Positions 7,691 through 19,600 of a stretch of DNA of 64,000 nt are shown in pieces. The translations under genes were made by a program, and so were the position numbers. Location: positions 1,201,001 through 1,265,000 of the forward strand of contig NZ_CP075175.1 in NCBI RefSeq assembly GCF_021223605.1, in the 5' to 3' direction. The DNA comes from Paenibacillus sp. 481 (GTDB taxonomy: Bacteria; Bacillota; Bacilli; Paenibacillales; Paenibacillaceae). Position 1 is the stretch's first letter; each line of letters opens with the position of its first letter. The notes under the pieces are model-generated. The model was not told the origin of the DNA. It did no database searches and saw only the letters and a list, made by a program, of their open reading frames with translations.

Positions 7691-10600
7691 TTATCCAATC
7701 GCAATCCAAGATATAAAGCCAACCGGTTGCGGTCCGATTCGAGTGCGGATTATTTCGATAATGGCATGATCATGTGCTTTGGATTTCAACACGGCATAGC
7801 ACGACCCATGGTTCGTCATTGCTACGACTACGTAGTCAGGGCTCGTATAGGCCTCACCGAAGGTAAGTTGAACTTCAATTTTTTCATCATGATCTTTGAA
7901 GGAAAAAGGTGTGGCTCCGAACTGCTGTAGAGCTGCGCTGTGGGCTTTAGACGTACGTACTGGTGAAAATGCACATTTTTCAGGGGTGACTGCACCCGCT
8001 CGTAAATGTTCACTCTGAATCGTTCCTTCAACAAGGTGACGACTTGTAACCGCTTCGTCGACGATATGGGCGGATTGAATGGAATAGACACTAATATGGC
8101 GACTTTCGATGGAATCTTCTGCAATATGCGACGCCTGCACAGCATCATCAGCAATATGATGCTCGGTTACAGCTCCCGCTGCAAGATGAGCGGTCTGAAT
8201 AATATTCGAAGCAAGATGTTGATCTTTAATCGCGCCTTTGGCAACATGCTCCGAATGTACGCTACTTTTAGCCAGATGAGCTTCTGTAATAGCCCCGTCT
8301 ACGACATGCTCTGTATAAATCGAAGCAGCGGCGAGATGGTATTCGGTAATGGCGCCTTCCATAAGATGATGACTTGCTATTACATCGGCAGCCAAATGCA
8401 CGCCCTGAATGGTTCCGGCGGAAATATGCTGTGCCTGCACGCTATTTGATGCCAAATGAGCTGTTGTTACCGCTCCTTGGTTGATATGCATGGCTTGCAC
8501 TGCGCCAGCGCTTAAGTGCCGCGAATCGATTGCTGCTTCCCCGATGTGCGGCGCTTGCACGCTGCTTGCCGTCAAATGAGCGGCGCTTATTGCTCCTTGC
8601 TCGATGTGTCCGGCTTGCACTGCTCTTTGGCCGATATGCATCGCTTGCACTGCGCCAGCGCTTAAGTGCCACGATTCAATCGCTGCTTCCCCGATATGTG
8701 GCGCTTGCACACTGTCTGCCGTCAAATGAGCGGCGCTTATCGCTCCTTGCTCGATGTGTCCGGCTTGCACTGCTCCTTGGCCGATATGCATCGCTTGCAC
8801 TGTGCCAGTGCTTAAGTGCCGCGCTTCGATCGCTGATTCCCCGATGTGCGGCGCTTGCACGCTGCTTGCCGTCAAATGAGCGGCGCTTATTGCTCCTTGC
8901 TCGATGTGTTCGGCTTGCACTGCTCCTTGGCCGATATGCATCGCTTGCACTGCGCCAGCGCTTATGTGCCGCGCTTCAATCGCTGCTTCCCCGACATGCG
9001 GCGCTTGCACGCTGCTTGCCGTCAAATGCGCAGCACTTATCGCTCCTTGCTCGATGTGCATGGCTTGCACAGCGCCAGCACTTAAGTGCCACGATTCAAT
9101 CGCTGCTTCCCCGACATGCGGCGCTTGCACGCTGCCTGCCGTCAAATGAGTGGCGCTTATTGCTCCTTGCTCGATGTGTCCGGCTTGCACTGCGCCAGCA
9201 CTTAAGTGCCGCGCTTCGATCACTGTTTCCCCGATATGCGGCGCTTGCACGCTGTCTGCCGTCAAATGAGCAGCACTTATCGCTCCTTGCTCGATGTGCA
9301 TGGCTTGCACTGCTCCAGCGCTTAAGTGCCGCGCTTCAATCGCTGCTTCCCCGACATGCGGCGCTTGCACGCTGTCTGCCGTCAAATGCGCAGCGCTTAT
9401 CGCTCCTTGCTCGATGTGCATGGCTTGCACAGCGCCAGCACTTAAGTGCCACGATTCAATCGCTGCTTCCCCGACATGCGGTGCTTGCACGCTGTCTGCC
9501 GTCAAATGCGCAGCGCTTATCGCTCCTTGCTCGATGTGTCCGGCTTGCACTACGCCAGCGCTTAAGTGCCGCGCTTCTATCGCTGCTTCCCCGATGTGCG
9601 GCGCTTGCACGCTGTCCATTGCAAGCTTATGACTTGTAACAGCACTATCCGCGAGCTTATTCGTTACAATGGCCCCATCTACAAGGTGAATCGCCTGCAC
9701 CGTATCGTGTTGTAAATGCTCATACCCAACCGAATCCGGCTGTAAATTAGCGTTGTTCATTAAGAGCGGTCCAAAATGACGTGCTTCAAGGATGCCATCT
9801 GCTAAATGAAGCGATTGAATACTGCCTTCTGCGATATGGCCTTCTTGTATGCTTTGCTCTGCCAATTGGGCAGACCCGACCGTTCCATCCGCAATATGGC
9901 GTGTTTCGATAGCCCCAGCAGCAACATGTGCAGATTGGACAGCGTCCACTTCCAAATGTGCAGACTGTACACTGTTCGCCGAAAGATGTTGGCTGGCAAT
10001 TTCCCCTGCTACTAGATGAGAGCTATGAATCGATCCAAAAGCAATGTGCTTTGCTTGCACGACCAATGGTGCCAAATGCTCACTTTTAACAGATAGAACA
10101 TCTAACTGATCCGAGCCAACAGCCCGAGACTCAAGGTGAGCGGCATTAACGATATGCTCTTGTAAATGGATGGAACTTACCGCGTGGTAACCTAATTTTT
10201 CCGCTGTTACAGAACCATCTTGTAATGCTACCGTACTCACAGCTTCTTCTTGCAAATGATGCATTTCAATTGCAGACTCGCAAATATGCTCGGCACGAAT
10301 TTCGCCTACCGATAAGACTTGCTGATCTTTAGGTTGAATCGCATCTTCCAAAAACTGACGCAATGTCTCATCCAGATGAACAGCCTGAATGGAGTTAGGA
10401 ACAATATGAACATCAGCGATAGTACCAAATGCAATTTTAGATGCCGTCACACTTCCATCCAACAACTTCTCCGTCGTCACACTTCCATCTAACAGCTTCT
10501 CCGCCGTCACACTTCCGTCCAACAACTTCTCAGCCGTCACACTTCCGTCCAACAGCTTCTCCGCCGTTACGCTTCCATCCAACAACTTCTCTGTCGTCAC

Positions 10601-13600
10601 ACTTCCATCCAACAACTTCTCTGCCGTCACACTTCCATCCAACAGCTTCTCCGTCGTCACACTTCCGTCCAACAACTTCTCCGTCGTTACACTTCCGTCC
10701 AACAACTTCTCCGTCGTCACACTTCCGTCCAACAACTTCTCCGTCGTCACACTTCCGTCCAACAACTTCTCCGCCGTCACACTTCCATCCAACAACTTCT
10801 CCGTCGTCACACTTCCGTCCAACAACTTCTCTGCCGTCACACTTCCATCCAACAACTTCTCCGCCGTCACACTTCCATCCAACAACTTCTCCGTCGTCAC
10901 ACTTCTATCCAACAACTTCTCTGCTGTCACACTTCCATCCAACAACTTCTCCGTCGTCACACTTCCATCCAACAACTTCTCCGTCGTCACACTTCCATCC
11001 AACAACTTCTCTGCTGTCACACTTCCATCCAACAGCTTCTCCGCCGTCACACTTCCGTCCAACAACTTCTCCGTCGTCACGCTTCCGTCCAACAACTTCT
11101 CCGTCGTCACACTTCCATCCAACAACTTCTCCGCCGTCACACTTCCATCCAACAACTTCTCTGCTGTCACACTTCCATCCAACAGCTTCTCCGTCGTCAC
11201 GCTTCCGTCCAACAACTTCTCCGTCGTTACACTTCCGTCCAACAACTTCTCAGCCGTTACACTTCCATCCAACAACTTCTCCGTCGTCACACTTCCATCC
11301 AACAACTTCTCCGTCGTCACACTTCTATCCAACAACTTTTCCGTCGTCACACTTCCATCCAACAGCTTCTCTGCCGTCACACTTCCATCCAACAACTTCT
11401 CCGTCGTCACACTTCTATCCAACAACTTCTCCGTCGTCACACTTCCATCCAACAGCTTCTCTGCCGTCACACTTCCATCCAACAGCTTCTCCGTCGTCAC
11501 ACTTCCATCCAACAACTTCTCTGCCGTCACACTTCCATCCAACAACTTCTCTGCCGTCACACTTCCATCCAACAACTTTTCCGTCGTTACACTTCCATCC
11601 AACAACTTTTCCGTCGTTACACTTCCATCCAACAACTTTTCCGTCGTTACACTATCGTCTGCTAACAGCACCGCTACGCCGTCACGAACCACATCCGTAA
11701 TCGTTCGCAGCACCTCATCGCTCAAATGCTCTTGACGTATAGCAGCTTCACTAATATGGGCTGACTCCACTGCTCTAGCCGCTAGTTTTTCAGACGTTAT
11801 CGTGCCATCCTGCAGCTTCTCGCCATGAAAATCACCTTGCATAAAATGCTGCATTTGGAATGCGCCTACTTGCAAATGCTCTGGACCGATCGACATTTTC
11901 TGAACATGCACCGAGGTAATTTCTCCGAAGCCGATATGACGAGCTCGAATCGCTCCGGCAGCAATATGCTCCGTCTGAACCACATGCGGCGCAATATGCT
12001 CACTCTGAACGGCCTCCGCTTGCAGCTTATGCGCCGTTATACTGTTGTCCGCTAATTTCCCAGTTGTTACACTGCCCTCATCCAGCTCCGTTTTCCCAAT
12101 AGCACCAGGCTGAATATGCTCACTCAGCACGACGTTCATAGCTAACTTCTCTGACGTTACTGAGCCGTTCTCAAGTGCTGTAGACGTTACTGCTCGATGT
12201 TGAATATGACGTGCAGTTACTGCATAATCAGCTAAATTAACGGATTCAACTGCTCCATATGCCAGTTTTTCAGTTGCAATAATGCCATCCTTCAAATGCT
12301 CGGTACGAATGGCCGAAGCTTGAATGTGTTGCGGTTCAATTGCATGCGCAGCAAGATGCTCCGTATTTACCGCCCCACCTGCGATATGCGTTTTTTCAAC
12401 CGCTTTAGGCGCAAGTGTACTTGAAGATACGATCCCAGCATTCAAGTGCCCTTCCAAAATCGCACCCGCCGACAGATGTATGGCACCGATAGCAGCAGGA
12501 GCTATTTTCTCCCTCGTTACCGCTTCATGAGTGAGCTTCTCAGACGTAACGCTGCCATTTTGCAAGCAGTCAGAAGAAATAGCATCAGCTTGCATATGCT
12601 CCGCGCCAACCGCTTGAGCAGCTAACTGTTCACTACGCACAGCGCCGTCGGCCAGCTTCTCCGTGTTCACAGCATGACGAGCAAGATGAGCCTGTTGCAC
12701 CGCCGCTGGCTGAATATGCCCAGATTCGATAAGGTTAGGTTGTAAATGAGCTCCCGCTACTTCGCCAATACCAATATGGCGGCTTCGCACAGCGTTATCA
12801 GCTAGCTGCTCTTCTCCGACAGCTTCATAATGAATATGCTCTCGATGCACAGATTCACCAGCAAGCTGTTCAGCACCCACTGCACCCGTTGTAAGCTTTT
12901 CTCTCGTTATACTTGCATCCGAAATTTTACTTGCTGTAACGCTGTCGTCTTGTAGTAAAGAACTAGTAATCGAATCAAACTGTAAATGTTCGGTTCCAAT
13001 TGCGTCTGCTACGATATGGTTGCTTGTTACAGCTCCTTCGGCCAACTTATTCGCCGTTACCGTGTTGTCAGCGATATGCCCTGTCTGCACCGCGCCAAAT
13101 TGTAAATGTAAACTGTTAATCATGGCGTCCGTCAAATGATGCGCTTCGATTTCGCCCGACCCAATATGATGTGTGCGAACCGCATAATCGCTTATATGTC
13201 GCGCCTCGATAATCCCATTGCCAACATGCTCCGTATGCACAGCGTTATGTGCGAGATGAGATGCACCAATGGACCGCTTCGTTAATTTTTCACTTGTTAC
13301 GCTTCCGTCTGCTAGCGCAAGCTCGCCTACCGCATTAGCCGCTATGTGCTCGGCTGCGATGGCGCTGCCCGATATATGAGCGCTCTTGACAGCACCTGCT
13401 GCCAGCTTCGCTCCCGTGACACTGCCGTTTTTTAACGCCATCTCATCAACAGCATTCACAGCAATATGGACGGTATCTATCGCTCCATTGGCAATATGCT
13501 CAGCCATTACGGACTCCGCTGCCAGCTTCGATCCTGTCACACTACCATCTTGCAGCACGGATTCATCCACCGCGCCATCAGCTAGATGTTCGGCTGTCAC

Positions 13601-16600
13601 TGCTCCGACCACCAGATGATTACCAGTCACTGCACCTACAGACAGCTTCGCTCCCGTCACACTGCCATCTTGCAGTGCTGCTTCCTCTACCGCACCAACT
13701 GCTAGATGTTCGGCTGTCACTGCTCCGACCACGAGATGATCGCCGGATACAGCTCCGATCGACAGCTTTGCTCCCGTCACACTGCCATCTTGCAGCGCTG
13801 CTTCCATTACTGCTCCAGCTGCGAGATGAGCGGCTACCACTGCTCCGACCGCGAGCTGATCCCCTGTCACTGCACCTACAGACAGCTTCGATCCTGTCAC
13901 ACTGCCATCTTGTAGCGCCGCTTCCATTACTGCTCCAGCTGCTAAATGTTCGGCTGTCACTGCTCCGACCACGAGATGGTCGCCAGTCACTGCTCCTACA
14001 GACAGCTTCGCTCCCGTTACACTGCCGTCTTGCAGCGCTGCTTCCGCTACCGCCCCATCAGCTAGATGCTCGGCTGTCACTGCTCCGACCACGAGATGGT
14101 CGCCGGTTACGGCTCTGCTCGACAGCTTCGCTCCCGTCACACTGCCATCTTGCAGCACTGCTTCCATTACTGCTCCAGCTGCGAGATGTTCGGCTGTTAC
14201 TGCTCCGACTGCGAGATGCTCGCCGTTCACAGCTCCGATCGACAACTTCGCTCCTGTTACGCTGCCATTTTTAAGAGCCGCTTCCTTCACTGCTCCATCT
14301 GCGAGATGAGCAGCTGTCACGACGCCTTCCGCTAAGTGATCGCTCGTCACCGCTCCTGCCGATAGCTTCGCTCCGGTTACACTGCCATCCTTCAACGCTC
14401 TTTCGCCTACGGCTTCAGGCTGCATCTGCCTACTGCCAACAGACTCCACTGCCATATGCGCATGCTGTACCACACCATCCGGCATCCAAGTCGAAACACT
14501 ATTTTGCACTTCATGGGCAAAAGCAGCAAATACATCGTTGTTTAAATGTTCTTTACGCACAATGCCAATGTTCAAATGCGCTGCTACGACCGACTTAGGA
14601 GCCAGCTTCGACTGCGTCACACTACCATCTGCTAACGCATTCTCGGTTACAGCTCCTTCTTGAAAATGATGTCGGCCTACTGACTCGATGCCAAGTTGCC
14701 CCGTTTGCACGGCACCGAAAGCCATTTTTTCCGATGTAATACTGCCGTTGCGCAACGACTCGCCACGAATACTTTCCGGTTGTAAATGGTCTGATGTCAG
14801 CGTCTGCCAAGCTAATTTATTACCTGTAATTGACTTATCAGCTAACCGCTCGCCGCCTAATTCATCCAACATAAAATGATGCAGTTGGAAAGATCCCGCC
14901 TGCAAATGTTCGGGACCAATAGACATGGGCTGCAAATGTTCTGACGTAATTTCACCTAAAGCGATGTGACGTCCTTTGACTACGCCGTTTACGAGATGAT
15001 CAGATTGAATCGCATTAGGTGCAATATGGCTCTGCTGTACGGCCTCCGCTTGCAGCTTCGTAGACGACACGGCGCCATCGCTTAATTTTTCACTCGTTAC
15101 ACTGCGCGTAGCCAGCTTCGCCGTCGTTACACTACTATCTCCCAGTCCTTGCTCCTGAATGGCACCATCCTGTACATGCTCGGCACGTATAGCCTGCTTG
15201 GTGAGTTTTTCGCCAGTCACCGCCCCGTCAGACAAGGCTTCACGTGAGACAGAACCTTCAGATAAGTGATACGATCGTATGGCGTGATCAGCCAAATGAT
15301 GGGACCGAATCGACAATGCGGCAATATGGTCGCTCTGTACCGCCTCAGCTTGTAGCTTCTCGGACGAGACGCTTATGTTGGCCAAATGTTGAGCATGCAC
15401 CGTATTTGAACGAAGATGCTCTTGGGTAACAACACCTGCTGATAAATGTTCAGCATGTACGGCCCCTGATGCAAGGTGATGGCTTTGAATCGCTTGTGGC
15501 GCAATTTTATCCGCTGTAACAACCCCACTGGCCAATGCAGCCTCATCCACAGCACCTGCTTGAATATGTTTAGCGGCTACTGTATCTTCACCTAAATGCG
15601 CAGCCTGCACCGCGCTTTTCGCTAGCTTCGTCGAGCTGACAGCTTCGTCTTGGATGTGTTCAGCATGAATCGCGTACGACTGCATATGCTGTGGCCCTAC
15701 GGCCTGCGGATGTATATGCTCGCCAGTGATCGCTCCATTTGCCACGTGAATACCTTCGATAGTATGGTTGCGTATCGTGCGACCGGACACCGCTCCGGTA
15801 GCTAAGTGTTCTGCCAAAATAGACTCGATCCGCATATGTGCCGAGCTAATCGATTCTGTCGCAACCTTTTGTCCGGTAACAGCGCCGTTCGCCAACTTCT
15901 CATTCGAAACGCTGCCATGCTGCAACATAGACGTAGTTAACGCATCGTCTTGAATATGCTCACTGTTAATCGACTTCAGCGCAATTTTTTTACCGTAGAC
16001 CGCCCGATTGTCAAGCTTCTCTGCGCTAACTGAACCGTCGGCAAGATGCTCGCCGTGTACGGCCGAAGCTTGCAACTGATTCGGCCCGATTACATACTCT
16101 TGCAAATGCTCGGTCTGAATTTCACCAGTGCCCAAATGACGCGCCTGTATCACATGGTCTGCCAAATGTCGCGAGCTAACCGCATGATTGGCCAAATGCT
16201 CACCATTAACGCCCTCAACCGCCAGCTGTTCAGAACCAACCGCACCGGTAACGAGTTTATCGCTTGTAATGCTGCCCGCTGCTAATTTATCAACGGTCAC
16301 GCTCTCATCTTGCAGCAAAGCGTTCGTTATGGATTGCAACTGCAAGTGTTCGGTTGCCATGCTGCCACGGGCGACTTTGCTGCCCGTTACGGCCCCGTCC
16401 GTCAACTTGTCGCTCGTAATCGCACCGTCAACCACATGATAACCGTGAATAGCTGCATGTTGAATGTTCTGACTGCTGACTGAACTGTCAGACAAATGTA
16501 AACTATCGATTTCACCTATACCAATATGGTGAGTACGCACCGCATGGTCACTAATATGACGCGCTTCGATAATGGCGTTGTCAAGGTGCTCGGTTTGGAT

Positions 16601-19600
16601 CGACTGCGCAATCAAATGGGCTGACGTAATGGCACGTTTCCCAATTTTGTTGCTTGTCACGCTGCCCTCAGCCAATTTTTCATTGAGTACACTGCCGTCC
16701 TGCATCATATATGCCCCGATAGAGTGCGGTTCAATATGCTCGCTCCGTACTGACTTTGGCGCCAATTTTTCAGACGTCACTACGCCGTCAGACAACTTAT
16801 CATTCGTAATGGATCGATCCACCAAGTGAGCCGTCTGCACATTGGCCTCTGCAATATGACGAGATGTAACCGATTTAGGCAAAAGGTGTTCGGACATAAT
16901 TTCGCATTCGGCAATATGCTTGCCTTCAATGGAAGACAGGGCAATATGTTTGCCGCGCACGGCTGAGTCTGTGATGTGGCGGCCCTCAACTGCTGAATCA
17001 GCCAACTTCAAGGCGCTTACGGCATTGTCGGCCAATTTGCTACGCTCAACGGCCCCTTCTTGTAACATTTCTGTCCGAATAATGTCCGCTTGCAAATGGG
17101 CTGCGCTAATACTTTGCTCACGCAAGTGATGAGGAAGGATCGCACCTTCTGTCAAATGCTCGGACACGATAATGCTCGACTTTAAATGTCGGGCGTCAAT
17201 AAGTTCTGCCTGCAAATGAAGCGAGCCTACAGAAGAAATTTGCAAATGCTCACTGCCAATACTTTCTGTATGCAAATGATCCCCTGAGACAGATCCAAAT
17301 GCAATATGCTCACTCGTCACCGCTTGGGCAGCAATTTGCTGCGAGTCGATCGCGTGGTCAGCAATGGCCTCTGTCGTGACTGCGCCAAGAGCTATATGTT
17401 CAGCTGTAATCGCGGCAGCATACACATGTGACGATTGAATGGCACCCGCTGCAAGGTGAATCCCTGTTAAGGTTTCGCTTTGAAGATGCTCCCCGCTTAT
17501 CGCCTGCAGGCTAATATGTCTGCCTTCTACAGCAGCCTCCATGATGTGAGCAGCTTCAACGGCTCCTTTAGCCAACTTGGCAGCTGTTATGGCACCATCC
17601 TGCAAATGCTGGGTGTTCAGAGCTGCATCCGCAATGTGCGTTCCGGTAATTGAACCATCTTGCAGCTTATCGCCCGTTAAGCTTTGATCGGCAATGAAGT
17701 CGCCTGTCAGCACATCTCCGCCAAGATGCGCGATCGATATACTTCCCTTTTTCAAATGATAGCCTTGCACCGACTCCACACGTAAATGCTTGCCGGAAAT
17801 CGTCTCTAGCGCAATGTGCTTCCCAATAATCGCGTTAGCAGCAATCTTATCTTGCGTAACACTGTTGTCCTGTAGCATATCTGTCGTGATCGCCTGCGGT
17901 TGGATGTGACGCTCGGTTACGCTGCCGTCAGCAAGATGGACTTGGTTAATAATATCCGGTGTTAAATGTGCAGCCTGAATGACCTGTTGGCCTAGTTTCG
18001 CAGCTGTAATCGTTCCGTCTTGTAAATGAATCGCTGCTATGCTGTCTGTTTGCAGTTGCTCAGAACCAATGCTATTGAAAGCAACTTTGTCTTGGGTAAT
18101 CGCTTGATCTTGAAAATGTGCGGTACTTAAGCTATTTTGCTGAATATGGCTGCCTTGAATGGATTCATCTGCAAGATGGGTAGGACGAATGCTACTTGGC
18201 GCGATGTGGCGGGAAGTAACACTGCTGGACGCCAACTGATCGCTTGTGACGGCTTCAGCCTGTATCGCTTCCGTATTTACAGAGTCAGCCGCAATATGCT
18301 CGACATGAACAGAATCGGGAGTAAGATGGCGGGCTTGAATGGACTTATCTCGAATCGTTTCGCCCGTGACGGCTCCTTCTGTCAAATGCATCTGCTCGAC
18401 ACTGTCAGCAGCTAATTTATCTGCTGTTACGCTTTGGTTAGCCAGCTTGCTTGTTGTAACGGCCATATCGCTGACTTTGTCCGTGGACACACTTTCTGGC
18501 GACAACTTTAATGAAGTAATCACATGGTCGGCCAAATGGTGCGAGTATACGACTCCAGCGCCAATATGCCGATCCCGTACCGCGTGCGCTGCCATTTTAT
18601 CGCTTGTGACGGAATCGTTTTTGAGCATCGACGATTCGATAGCATGGGCACGAATATGCTCACTGCCGATTGCACCAGGTGCGATATGGCCGTCTAGTAC
18701 GGAGCAAATCTCAATCGCTTGAGCTGTAATCGCGCCATCACTAATGTGACGCGCTTGTACGCTGGCATCAGCAAGCTTATCAGCCGTGACACTCCATTCG
18801 GCCAGCTTCTGATGTGTAACGGCGTTGTCCGCAATAATTTCCGTGATCACGCTAGCTGTGCCGAGCTTGTCGGTCGTAATGGCCTCGTCACGAATGTGCA
18901 GGGTTTCGACCGCATGCATGCTAATGTGCTTACTTTGCACAGCTTGCTCAGCGATGATATAGGAAGTCACTGAACCGTCCTTGAGATGACGCTCATCAAT
19001 ACTTTCCCTTACGATATGATCGCTACCTACTACTTCGGTAGCAATATGCTGTGCTGTCACAGATGATGGAGATAGTTGTTGTGAGCCGACTGACTGTTTC
19101 GCGATGTGCCGCGTCTGTACGGCTTCGTCTGCAATTTTGTGGGGGACGACGCTTTGATCTGCAATTTTGGATGAGGTGACCGCATGATCCACGAGCTTAA
19201 TCGTCGTAATCGCTTGATCGGCCAACTTACCGGAAGTAACCGCCTGCTCGGTTAAGTGCCAGCCTTGAATTTCGCCTTGCCCAATATGCTCTTGGTGAAC
19301 GACTTCCTCTTGTAGATGTTGCGTTTGAACCGAGCCAGGCAAAATGTGCACAGCGGTGATGGATTGCGGCTGCAATTGCACACCGACTAACGCCCCTGGC
19401 GCAATGTGCTCGCCTTTAATTTGTCCTTGGCCGATGTGACGACTTTCGATCACTTGCTCTGCAATCGCCCTACCCGTTACACTACCGTCTAGCAAGTGTC
19501 CGCTCTTTACGCTGCCAGGAGCCAACTTATCGCTCGTTATCGAAGCACTACGCAGCTTCGAGGTCGTAACAGACTCCTCCGCGAGCTTCGAGGTATCGAT

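Noticed and set aside
10441-11660. CRISPR-like array of 30-bp repeats
   Set aside because: There are no spacers; units follow directly and keep the reading frame of the giant protein. No cas genes are near.
8530-11700. Long plus-strand frames of 369 and 419 codons (8530-9639 and 10441-11700)
   Set aside because: They are antisense shadows of the 30-bp repeats: a repeat without a stop in one unit stays open in every unit. No ribosome binding site and no sensible protein.
13675-14274. Plus-strand Leu-rich frame opposite the second 120-bp repeat block
   Set aside because: Same cause: antisense of an in-frame repeat.
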